DNA of 64,000 nucleotides from Rufibacter ruber (GTDB lineage Bacteria; Bacteroidota; Bacteroidia; Cytophagales; Hymenobacteraceae). How positions within the stretch are numbered: the stretch's first letter is position 1; every line of letters starts with the position of its first letter. A program made the translations under genes and the position numbers. Positions 26,953-34,520 of this stretch are shown here, piece after piece. The stretch covers positions 23,610 to 87,609 of the forward strand of contig NZ_LRMM01000016.1 of NCBI RefSeq assembly GCF_001647275.1, read 5' to 3'. The notes under the pieces were generated by a model, which was not told where the DNA came from, ran no database searches, and saw only the letters and a list, made by a program, of their open reading frames with translations.

Positions 26953-28170
26953 TTACCTCAATTTCAAAGTCACCAGCGTCAAAATGGCCAGCATGATACC
27001 CACCGTCCAGAAACGGGACACGATTTTCGCTTCATGATACCCCAGCTTCTGGTAATGGTGGTGCAGCGGCGACATTTTGAAGATCCTTCGGCCTTCACCG
27101 TATTTTCTCTTGGTGTACTTGAAGTAGCTCACCTGCAGCATCACTGAGAGATTCTCCACCAGGAAAATGCCGCAGAGAATAGGTATCAGGAGTTCTTTGC
27201 GCAGAATCAAGGCCAGAACGGCAATGATACCACCAATGGAAAGGCTGCCCGTATCCCCCATGAACACCTGCGCGGGGTATGAGTTGTACCACAGAAACCC
27301 CACACAGGCCCCCACAAAGGCGGTACAGAAAATCACCAGCTCGCCTGTGTTAGGAATGTACATGATGTCAAAGTAGTCAGCGAAGACGGCGTTACCAGAC
27401 ACCCACGCGAAGGCGGCCAGGGTGGTTCCAATAATGGCCGAGGTTCCCGCTGCCAGCCCGTCAATCCCGTCGGTGATGTTGGCGCCGTTAGAAACCGCCG
27501 TAATGATGATAATCACCAGCGGGATGTATAGAAACCGGGCGTAAGACCCCAACAACGGGCTTGCGAAGCTGAAGAAATGGTGGTAGTCCAGCTCGTTGTT
27601 CTTGGTGAAGGGCACTGTGGTAATCATCTTGCGCACATCTGTGTAGGTGCTGCCCACATCAATGGCAGAGATGCCTTTCGCGGTCAGGTATTGGCGTACC
27701 ACCACGTCTTCAGAGAAGAACAGTGTGAGCCCCACAATCAGCCCCAGCCCCACCTGACCAATAATTTTGAATTTACCAGCCAGCCCTTCTTTGTTCTTTT
27801 TAAAGACTTTGATATAGTCGTCCAGAAACCCGATGGCCCCCAGCCACAAGGTTGACACCAACATAAGGATGATGTAGATATTGCTCAACCGGGCCAGCAG
27901 AAGCGTTGGCAGCAAAATGGCCAGCAAAATAATGAGACCGCCCATGGTAGGCGTGCCTTTCTTTTCCAGCTGTCCTTCCAGCCCCAGGTCTCTGATGCTC
28001 TCGCCCACCTGCTTGCGCTGCAGCATTCTAATGAGGCGGCCACCAAACACCATGGCAATCAGCAAGCTCAGCAATGCCGCCAACGCCGCCCTGAAGGAGA
28101 GGTATTGGAAAACGCCCGCCCCCAGGAGGTCAAATTGTTGGTCTAAGTATCTGAAAAGGTAATAAAGCAT
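26953..28170 (-). CDS. mraY: Phospho-N-acetylmuramoyl-pentapeptide transferase
   Basis: 405 residues with about ten membrane helices. Makes lipid I from UDP-MurNAc-pentapeptide and undecaprenyl phosphate. Contains [31 protein letters not shown] Asp motif (here [12 protein letters not shown]), [15 protein letters not shown] and [12 protein letters not shown], and the histidine-rich [12 protein letters not shown]. Confidence 0.97.
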   Translation of the reverse strand: MLYYLFRYLDQQFDLLGAGVFQYLSFRAALAALLSLLIAMVFGGRLIRMLQRKQVGESIRDLGLEGQLEKKGTPTMGGLIILLAILLPTLLLARLSNIYIILMLVSTLWLGAIGFLDDYIKVFKKNKEGLAGKFKIIGQVGLGLIVGLTLFFSEDVVVRQYLTAKGISAIDVGSTYTDVRKMITTVPFTKNNELDYHHFFSFASPLLGSYARFLYIPLVIIIITAVSNGANITDGIDGLAAGTSAIIGTTLAAFAWVSGNAVFADYFDIMYIPNTGELVIFCTAFVGACVGFLWYNSYPAQVFMGDTGSLSIGGIIAVLALILRKELLIPILCGIFLVENLSVMLQVSYFKYTKRKYGEGRRIFKMSPLHHHYQKLGYHEAKIVSRFWTVGIMLAILTLVTLKLR

Positions 28171-28230
28171 CTGTTTCGGGTTTAGGATACAGGAGTTATT
28201 TTGTCGTTTCTCCCCTCCAAATCAGTCTAG

Positions 28231-29697
28231 TTACTTCTGCAGCAGCGCAAAGGCCTCCTGCAATACTTGTTTATCATCAAACGGCGATCTTTCGCCTTTT
28301 ACTTCCTGGTACGTCTCGTGCCCTTTGCCAGCCACCAGAATAATATCATCGGGTTGGGCTAGCAGGACCGCGGTTTTAATGGCTTCTTTTCTATCTACCA
28401 CAGAAAGCGCCTTTTTCAAATCTGCCGCTTTTACGCCTACCTGCATCTGGTTCAGGATTTCCTGCGGGTCTTCGTGGCGGGGGTTGTCTGAGGTCAGAAT
28501 CACGCGGTCACTCAGGCGGGCGGCAATGTCGGCCATCACGGGGCGTTTAGCGGCATCGCGGTTTCCGCCGCAGCCCACCACCGTAATCACCTTCTGCTCC
28601 GGCTTTCTGATTTGGGCAATGGTTTGTAGCACATTCTCCAGCGCGTCAGGAGTATGCGCGTAATCCACAATGCCGGTAATCTGGTCAGCGGCAGACACCA
28701 CGTAATCAAATCGGCCGGCGGCCGAAGTCAAATTAGAAAGGCTGGCCAGCACTTCCTGCGGGTCTTCGCCCAACAGCACCGCTGAACCGTACACCGCCAG
28801 AATATTATAAGCGTTGAACGTGCCAATGAGCCTAAACCAAACTTCCTGCCCTTCCAGCTCTAGCTGCAGGCCCTGAATGGAGTTGTCCAGCAGGCGCGCC
28901 TTGAAATCAGCCTCTTTGCGGAGGGCGTACGTTTTTTTATCGGCTTTGGTGTTCTGCAACATGACCATGCTGCGCTTGTCATCTGCGTTCACCAGCGCGA
29001 AGGCTTTTTTGGTGAGCCCGTCAAAGAACAGCTTCTTGGCCCTGATGTACTCGTCAAAGGTGCCGTGGTAGTCCAGGTGGTCATGGGTGATGTTGGTGAA
29101 CACGGCCCCGGTGAACTGCACGCCCGTGACGCGGTGCTGCACCAGCGCGTGCGAGCTCACTTCCATGAACGCGTGCGTGCAGCCGGCTTTCACCATCTGG
29201 GCCAGTAGTGCCTGCAACGTAATGGCGTCTGGCGTGGTGTGAGTAGCCGGAATCACCGTTTCGTTTATCTGGTTCTGAACCGTTGACAGCAAACCGGCAT
29301 TGTAGCCCAAATCCCGGAACAGCTTGTGCAGCAGCGTGACGCAGGTAGTTTTCCCGTTGGTTCCGGTCACCCCTACCAGTTTCAGTTTTTGAGACGGATT
29401 ACCGTAGAACTCAGCGGCTACGTACCCCATGGCCTCGGCGGCGTTGGGCACCACCACAAAGGTCACGTGCTCTGGTGCGTTTTCGGGCTGTTTTTCGCAA
29501 AACACGGCAGAAACGCCCTGGGCCACGGCCGCATCAATATAGTCGTGCCCGTCCCGTACAGTTCCCCTGATCGCAAAAAATGCCACGCCCGGCCCTGCCT
29601 GACGCGAATCCATGGTTAACGCAGAAAGCTCGGGGTTAGTAGGCCCGAGCAATTGCGTTGGCTGGTAAGACTTCAGCAGGTCTTGTAGGTTTGCCAT
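28231..29697 (-). CDS. murE: UDP-N-acetylmuramoyl-L-alanyl-D-glutamate-meso-diaminopimelate ligase
   Basis: 488 residues. Adds the third amino acid of the stem peptide. ATP loop GVTGTNGKTTCVTLLH near 109, THDHLDYHGTFDEY, VDYAHTPDALENVL and TSDNPRHEDP; DNPR is the meso-DAP-specific motif, so the peptidoglycan should be DAP type. The start ATG 29697 lies 62 bp inside the 3' end of ftsI. The stretch at 29478-29513 resembles the palindromic element but encodes normal family sequence. Confidence 0.96.
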   Translation of the reverse strand: MANLQDLLKSYQPTQLLGPTNPELSALTMDSRQAGPGVAFFAIRGTVRDGHDYIDAAVAQGVSAVFCEKQPENAPEHVTFVVVPNAAEAMGYVAAEFYGNPSQKLKLVGVTGTNGKTTCVTLLHKLFRDLGYNAGLLSTVQNQINETVIPATHTTPDAITLQALLAQMVKAGCTHAFMEVSSHALVQHRVTGVQFTGAVFTNITHDHLDYHGTFDEYIRAKKLFFDGLTKKAFALVNADDKRSMVMLQNTKADKKTYALRKEADFKARLLDNSIQGLQLELEGQEVWFRLIGTFNAYNILAVYGSAVLLGEDPQEVLASLSNLTSAAGRFDYVVSAADQITGIVDYAHTPDALENVLQTIAQIRKPEQKVITVVGCGGNRDAAKRPVMADIAARLSDRVILTSDNPRHEDPQEILNQMQVGVKAADLKKALSVVDRKEAIKTAVLLAQPDDIILVAGKGHETYQEVKGERSPFDDKQVLQEAFALLQK

Positions 29698-31789
29698 TTC
29701 GTTTTAGTGTGATGGTAATAACTGCGCCTTTCTGAAGGGGCGCCCCCGGTGGAATACTTTGGCTTTCAACCCTACCCAGCCCCGCTACCCGCACCTTCAG
29801 GCCGTTGTTCTCTAACAAGTAGATGGCGTCCCGGAGGGTCATGTCTGTGACATCTGGCACCTGCCCCATTTTCACGGGGACCGGCTTCAAAGCCACCGAG
29901 TGCTTTTGGGTATCAACCCGAATCCAATCCTCCTCGGGGTTCAGCGGATGGGCGCTAATGCCCAGTTTGTTGCATAAGAGCGTGATTTCTTCCTGGCTGC
30001 CGGCGTGCAGGCTCGGCAACTTCGGCATCACGCCTGGTTTTCTCCTGGCCATGGGTGTATGAATAGCCAAGTCTTGCGCATAGGCTTTGTCAGCCAGCTC
30101 CCTGAAAACCGGCGCAGCCACATCACCGCCGTACTGCGCGTATTTCTGCGGGTTGTCAATGATCACAATACAGCTGTACTTAGGTCTATCTGCCGGGAAG
30201 TAACCCACAAATGAGGTAGAGTACTTTCTGGTGTACTGGCCGTTCATGAACTTACGGGCGGTTCCGGTTTTACCGGCCACTTTGTAGTCTTTGCTGCGCA
30301 CATTCTTGCCCGTTCCGTTCTCCACCACGCCTTCCATCATGGCGCGCAGTTCAGCCAGGGTTTCATCAGAACAGATTTTAGGGTTTAGCACTTTGGCTTC
30401 AAATTTCTCCAGTTCCTGGTCAGCGCGTTTAATGCTCTTTACAATGATAGGCTGCACTTTCACCCCGTTATTGGCCACGGCATTGTAAAACGCCAGCGTC
30501 TGCAGGGGCGAAATCTTCAATTCATACCCAATGGCCATGGTAGAAAGCGACGGACGGCTCCAGCTGCGGTCTTTGGGCGATTTAATCACCGGAATGGCCT
30601 CGCCGTTCATCTGGAAACCCAGCGGCTGGTGCAGCCCAAATTTGTGCAGGTAGTCTACGTACTTCTGCGGGTTTTCCCCAAAGTGGGTCTGAATCAGGTC
30701 TGACACGCCCACGTTAGAAGACTTTTCAAACACCTGCTGCAGCGTGATTTTTCCGTAGCCGTGGGTATCTGTTTTCACCGCCCCGGCTATCCGCTTAGAT
30801 CCGTTGCCGGTGTCAATGGTATCGGTGAGTTTCAGGTCAGTCTCTTCCAGCAAGGCCATCATAGACGCCAGTTTGAAGGTGGAACCCGGCTCGGTACGCC
30901 CCTGGTTACCTACGGCGTAGTTGTAGTCTTCCAGATAGAGGCCGGGGCCGTGCTTGCCTAAGTTGGCAATGGCTTTAATCTCCCCCGTGCTTACTTCCAT
31001 TAGAATCACACAGCCGTGGTGGGCGTCATTCTCTGTGAGCACGCGGCGGAGCGCACTTTCTGCCACGTCTTGCAGGTTAATGTCAATGGTGGTTTGAATG
31101 TCAAACCCGGGCATGGGTTTGACCTCGGTCCCGTCATTGATGGGTTTGTTCCCCCCCGCCATGCGCTCATATAATGCCTCCCCATCTTTCCCGGCCAGAT
31201 GGCGGTTAAAGCTGAACTCCAGCCCCGCGCCTTTCTTGTCTTCATTGATGAACCCAATGGTACGGCGCGCCAACGACCCGAACGGCAGGAACCGGCGGTC
31301 AATCTTCTCAAATATCACCCCGCCCTTGTTTTTACCGGCCCTGAAAATCGGCCATTGGGCCATCATCTTCTTGTCCTGATAATTAATCATGCGGCCGTTC
31401 AGGCGCACATACTTGCGTTTCTCGCGGCGGGCATTCTTGATTTTGCGCACATAATACGCCTCAGAATGATCACCGTAGAAACGGGAAAGCATCATACCTA
31501 AGGAGTCTATGCCTTTGTTGAACACGTCTTCCTTGGGAATAGACGGGTCAAAGGCTACTCTATAAAAAGGCAAAGACGTGGCCATAATCCGGTCATCATC
31601 TGAGTAGATGTTGCCGCGGGTGGCGTAGATGGGCTGGTAATGGAACCGCTTCTCATTGGCAATTTCGCGCCAGCGGTCGCCGTCTTTGAACTGGATAACC
31701 CCTACCTTATAAATAATAGCAAACGCAAAGAGACAGATAGCCAAAAAGGCCAACCGCACTCGCGTGACAATGGACCTCTTAATATTCAT
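29636..31789 (-). CDS. ftsI: Penicillin-binding protein 3-type transpeptidase with PASTA domain
   Basis: 717 residues. N-terminal TM helix, PBP dimerisation domain, then transpeptidase motifs: Ser of EPGSTFKLAS (SxxK), KSSNVGVSD (SxN) and VAGKTGTARK (KTG). One PASTA domain (VPDVTDMTLRDAIYLLENNG) ends the protein, followed by a short Pro/Ala tail. Septal crosslinking enzyme partnered with FtsW. Overlaps ftsL by 11 bp. Confidence 0.96.
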   Translation of the reverse strand: MNIKRSIVTRVRLAFLAICLFAFAIIYKVGVIQFKDGDRWREIANEKRFHYQPIYATRGNIYSDDDRIMATSLPFYRVAFDPSIPKEDVFNKGIDSLGMMLSRFYGDHSEAYYVRKIKNARREKRKYVRLNGRMINYQDKKMMAQWPIFRAGKNKGGVIFEKIDRRFLPFGSLARRTIGFINEDKKGAGLEFSFNRHLAGKDGEALYERMAGGNKPINDGTEVKPMPGFDIQTTIDINLQDVAESALRRVLTENDAHHGCVILMEVSTGEIKAIANLGKHGPGLYLEDYNYAVGNQGRTEPGSTFKLASMMALLEETDLKLTDTIDTGNGSKRIAGAVKTDTHGYGKITLQQVFEKSSNVGVSDLIQTHFGENPQKYVDYLHKFGLHQPLGFQMNGEAIPVIKSPKDRSWSRPSLSTMAIGYELKISPLQTLAFYNAVANNGVKVQPIIVKSIKRADQELEKFEAKVLNPKICSDETLAELRAMMEGVVENGTGKNVRSKDYKVAGKTGTARKFMNGQYTRKYSTSFVGYFPADRPKYSCIVIIDNPQKYAQYGGDVAAPVFRELADKAYAQDLAIHTPMARRKPGVMPKLPSLHAGSQEEITLLCNKLGISAHPLNPEEDWIRVDTQKHSVALKPVPVKMGQVPDVTDMTLRDAIYLLENNGLKVRVAGLGRVESQSIPPGAPLQKGAVITITLKRNGKPTRPAEVLPANAIARAY

Positions 31790-32219
31790 CTTTCTTAATA
31801 ACTACTTGTACGGGTGGGGAAGAACTTTCAACCAGGCCGTAAGGTGCCACGTTGCGGGCCACCTCAGACTGCTTGCTCGCTTCCATGTAATCAGATTTAA
31901 GCGTGGTGTAATCGGCGCGTAAATCCTCTGTCTCGGCTTTGGTTTTGTCAATCTGCCGCAGCGTGCGCTCCGCGAAGTGGGTGTTGCCAATGTAGAACAG
32001 CACCACCCCCATCACAAACAGCACCTTGGGCAGGTACTTCACGGGCAGACCATCAGCAAAGAACCAGTCTACTTTGGTGTAGCGGTCCAGCAGCTCAAAC
32101 AGGCTGGTGCCTTTCTGGCGCGGCGGTCTTGGCGCGCGCACGGGCTCTGCCTTAGGCACTTCGCGCATGGTGTTGGCCTTGGGCCGGTTAACTTGCGGAC
32201 GTACAGTGTTGACTGCCAT
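31779..32219 (-). CDS. ftsL: FtsL-like cell division protein
   Basis: 146 residues from ATG 32219 (a TTG two codons upstream is less likely). Basic Pro/Arg-rich cytoplasmic N-terminus of about 70 residues, one TM helix (KYLPKVLFVMGVVLFYIG), then a heptad-like coiled coil (ERTLRQIDKTKAETEDLRAD). Small bitopic protein between rsmH and ftsI, the usual place of FtsL. Sequence conservation is low; call rests on topology and position. Confidence 0.85.
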   Translation of the reverse strand: MAVNTVRPQVNRPKANTMREVPKAEPVRAPRPPRQKGTSLFELLDRYTKVDWFFADGLPVKYLPKVLFVMGVVLFYIGNTHFAERTLRQIDKTKAETEDLRADYTTLKSDYMEASKQSEVARNVAPYGLVESSSPPVQVVIKKDEY

Positions 32220-32239
32220 ATTCAATCTTCGTAAATGTG

Positions 32240-33187
32240 TTACCTATCTCCTTTTCCTCTCCCCTTATTTGACGAATCCTGCGTCTCCCGTTTTTCTGCC
32301 ACGCGCAGCTTGGCGCTGCGGCTTCTATTGTTTTCCTGTAGTTCCTGAGCGCTGGGCACAATGGGCTTGCGCGTCACAGAATCCAGGGGTTTAATCTCAT
32401 TACCGAAGAAGTCTTTCTCCACTTCCCCAAAGAATTTGCCTTTGCTGATGTAGTTCTTCACCAGCCGGTCTTCTAAGGAGTGGTACGAAATCACTGATAG
32501 CCTTCCGCCGGGTTTCAACACCTCCACGGCCTGCTCCAACATCTCCTCCAGCGCTTTCAGTTCATCATTCACCTCAATTCTCAAGGCCTGAAAAACCTGC
32601 GCCAGGTATTTATTCTCTTTACCCTTTGGCGTACAACCTATTATAGCTTTTTTGAAATCAGCAATGGTCTCAATGGCCTGCACGTTTCTAGAAGATACAA
32701 TCTCCCGCGCCAGCGTCCTGGCGTTCTTCACCTCGCCGTACAGCCCGAAGATTTTGTGCAGCTGCTCCTCTTCATAGGTATTCACCACCTCGCGTGCTGT
32801 CAAAGGACTGTCATTGTCCATGCGCATGTCCAGGGGGCCGTCAAAACGGGTAGAAAAGCCGCGCTCTGCAGTGTTGAACTGATGGGAAGAAACACCCAAA
32901 TCTGCCAAAATGCCGTCTACCTGCCGAACCCCGTACAGGCGCAGGTATTTTTTCAGGTACCGGAAGTTGGCTTTCACAAACGTAAACTGGTCTGAGATGA
33001 GTTTCTCAGACTGCTTCTCGGCATCGGTGTCCTGGTCAAAGGAATAGAGCTGGCCGCCCTGCATCTTACTTAAGATGTGCGCAGAGTGGCCGCCGCCGCC
33101 AAACGTGACGTCTACATAGATACCGCCGGGCTTAATGGCCAACGCATCTACCGATTCCTGTAACAAAACGGGCTGGTGGTAGGTCAT
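32240..33187 (-). CDS. rsmH: 16S rRNA (cytosine(1402)-N4)-methyltransferase
   Basis: 315 residues. N-terminal YHQPVLLQESVDAL, SAM site VDVTFGGGGHSAHIL, DLGVSSHQFNTAERGFS, and LKPGGRLSVISYHSLEDRLVKNY. Methylates the ribosomal P site. Five bp after mraZ. A basic tail ending KGRGKGDR extends the C-terminus. Confidence 0.97.
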   Translation of the reverse strand: MTYHQPVLLQESVDALAIKPGGIYVDVTFGGGGHSAHILSKMQGGQLYSFDQDTDAEKQSEKLISDQFTFVKANFRYLKKYLRLYGVRQVDGILADLGVSSHQFNTAERGFSTRFDGPLDMRMDNDSPLTAREVVNTYEEEQLHKIFGLYGEVKNARTLAREIVSSRNVQAIETIADFKKAIIGCTPKGKENKYLAQVFQALRIEVNDELKALEEMLEQAVEVLKPGGRLSVISYHSLEDRLVKNYISKGKFFGEVEKDFFGNEIKPLDSVTRKPIVPSAQELQENNRSRSAKLRVAEKRETQDSSNKGRGKGDR

Positions 33188-33192
33188 GGCCT

Positions 33193-33660
33193 TTACTCAG
33201 TTATTGTAGTGGTTGGACCGTCGCCCAAAAACTTCTGCGCCATCTGGGAGAAGTTCTGCTGGTCCTTGATTAAGAATTCGTCGTATTTGTCCGGGTTCCA
33301 GATTTCAACCCGGTTGCCGAGCCCCACCACAATGGCTTCTTTCTCAATCTCGGCGTAGCGCACCATGGTTTTGGGCAAAATGAAGCGGCCGGCGTTGTCC
33401 AGCTCCACCTCGGTGTTGCCCCTGAAGAAATTCCGCTGAAAATGTCGGTACTCCTCGTTGAACTCATTCAGACCGGCCACCTTGTCGTAAATCACCTTCC
33501 ACTCGGTTTTGGGGTACAACACCAGGCAAGGCTCAAACCCTCTGGTCAAGACCACCTGATTCCCAGATTCTTCCGGAAGGTTGGCTTTGATTTTAGAAGG
33601 CAGCACCAATCTTCCCTTCGGGTCTAGCTTACATTCGTATTCGCCGGAGAGGAAGTTCAT
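33193..33660 (-). CDS. mraZ: Transcriptional regulator MraZ
   Basis: 155 residues with two SpoVT/AbrB-like repeats: GEYECKLDPKGRLVLPSKIK near residue 6 and VELDNAGRFILPKTM near 83 (both with the DxxGRxxLP-type signature). MraZ binds its own promoter and represses the dcw cluster in characterised bacteria. First gene of the cluster; three TGG-type boxes precede its promoter. Confidence 0.97.
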   Translation of the reverse strand: MNFLSGEYECKLDPKGRLVLPSKIKANLPEESGNQVVLTRGFEPCLVLYPKTEWKVIYDKVAGLNEFNEEYRHFQRNFFRGNTEVELDNAGRFILPKTMVRYAEIEKEAIVVGLGNRVEIWNPDKYDEFLIKDQQNFSQMAQKFLGDGPTTTITE

Positions 33661-33697
33661 ACTTGGTTTGGTGGTGACGACAGTCTTTGGTACAAAA

Positions 33698-33727
33698 CAA
33701 AAGTAGTAAAGCCAAAGGCAAAGTCAA
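33698..33727 (-). promoter_or_regulatory. dcw (mraZ) promoter
   Basis: On the minus strand -33 TTG (33727-33725), 19-bp spacer, -7 TACTTTTG (33705-33698). Close match to the Bacteroidota consensus. The leader to ATG 33660 is about 30 nt. Confidence 0.7.
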
Positions 33728-33751
33728 CCACGTTCTCCCACTTTTTACCAC
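33727..33751 (-). promoter_or_regulatory. MraZ operator: three TGG boxes with 10-bp period
   Basis: On the minus strand GTGGT (33751-33747), GTGGG (33741-33737) and GTGGT (33731-33727), each separated by 5 nt. Characterised MraZ proteins bind direct TGGG-type repeats of this period directly upstream of mraZ. The last box touches the -33 element, so binding would block RNA polymerase. Confidence 0.75.
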
Positions 33752-33753
33752 TT

Positions 33754-33800
33754 TGTGGATAAATCATGGTTATCCACCCCACTTATGCACATTATCCACA
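33754..33800. promoter_or_regulatory. Cluster of four DnaA boxes (candidate oriC or DnaA control site)
   Basis: TGTGGATAA at 33754-33762 (a perfect TTATCCACA box on the minus strand), TTATCCACC at 33770-33778 (one mismatch), TTATGCACA at 33783-33791 (fits TTATNCACA) and TTATCCACA at 33792-33800 (perfect). The last two abut. An AT-rich segment follows at about 33825-33870, of the kind found at unwinding elements. No dnaA or dnaN gene is in the window. Confidence 0.65.
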
Positions 33801-33882
33801 TTCCCACCACCCCACTTTGGGAAAACTTTTGGATATCATTTGATAAAAATTTCATAGCATAATGCGCAAAAACCGCTAAAAC

Positions 33883-33928
33883 GCTGTTTATGAGCCGTTT
33901 TTCCCAAAACTCACCCAAAACAGAAACC
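33883..33928. repeat. Palindromic intergenic element, copy 13
   Basis: GCTGTTTATGAGCCGTTTTT then CCCAAAACTCACCCAAAACAG; a degenerate copy with weak inner arms, next to the DnaA-box cluster in divergent context. Copy 12 was a coding match in murC that was rejected. Confidence 0.5.
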
Positions 33929-33976
33929 GTTTCTACCAGGTGGAACAGAAGTGGTGGAAAGTGGAACAATTTTCCG

Positions 33977-33984
33977 TAACTTTG
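33977..33984 (+). promoter_or_regulatory. -7 promoter element of the HYC_CC_PP gene
   Basis: TAACTTTG ends 4 nt before ATG 33989, predicting a leaderless or nearly leaderless transcript. Repeated GTGGAA motifs lie upstream (33939-33966). Confidence 0.55.
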
Positions 33985-33988
33985 CGAC

Positions 33989-34444
33989 ATGCGGACAAAA
34001 AACCGACATATAGTGCTGCTTTTGCTGGTGTTCAGCCTGCTCACAGGTTCTGTGGGAGTGGCGGGTACGCAGCGGTTCTGCGCTATGTTGGGTATGGCCA
34101 TCCCATCCTCGGCGACCGCCGAAACAATGGAGAAGATGGGCTGCTGCGCGAAGAAGAAAAAAGCGCCCGCCTGCCCTAAACCTGAAAAAGCCCCAGTAAC
34201 AACTACGGTCAGCAAGAAAGCCTGCTGCAGTGAGGCCACTACGTACCAAAAGCTGGACGTTGAGACTTCACTCAAATTCTCTAAGGTGGAGTTTCTGTCC
34301 ATTGCCCCGGCGCTGACCAGCACATTCCTGTTGCCGCCGGTTACACTTGCTACGGAGGACAACTCCTGGCCGCTGTACTCAGACTCCTCCCCTCCGCTGG
34401 CGGGCAAAGACTTGCTTCACCGCCTGCATATCCTGAACATTTAG
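33989..34444 (+). CDS. HYC_CC_PP family small exported Cys-rich protein
   Basis: 151 residues. Hydrophobic signal-like N-terminus (about residues 8-26), then C31 in QRFC, a vicinal pair C52-C53 followed by Lys-rich CCAKKKKAPACPK, a second pair C79-C80, and a Pro/Leu-rich tail. The spacing of the cysteines matches a Bacteroidota family of unknown function usually placed before TonB receptors of metal uptake or copper clusters. Probably periplasmic or membrane-associated metal binding (inference). 76 bp before the TonB receptor gene and probably cotranscribed. Confidence 0.7.
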   Translation: MRTKNRHIVLLLLVFSLLTGSVGVAGTQRFCAMLGMAIPSSATAETMEKMGCCAKKKKAPACPKPEKAPVTTTVSKKACCSEATTYQKLDVETSLKFSKVEFLSIAPALTSTFLLPPVTLATEDNSWPLYSDSSPPLAGKDLLHRLHILNI

Positions 34445-34520
34445 TAGACATTTTCCTTCGGTTTAAAACGGAAGCGGCTTTTCTGCGCACTTCTGTTTCT
34501 GGAAATTGTTTTACTAAATC

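Noticed and set aside
29478..29513. A palindromic-element-like stretch inside murE
   Set aside because: The encoded residues (FCEKQPENAPEHV) fit the normal MurE alignment without added length, so this is likely chance or codon coincidence rather than an in-frame insertion.
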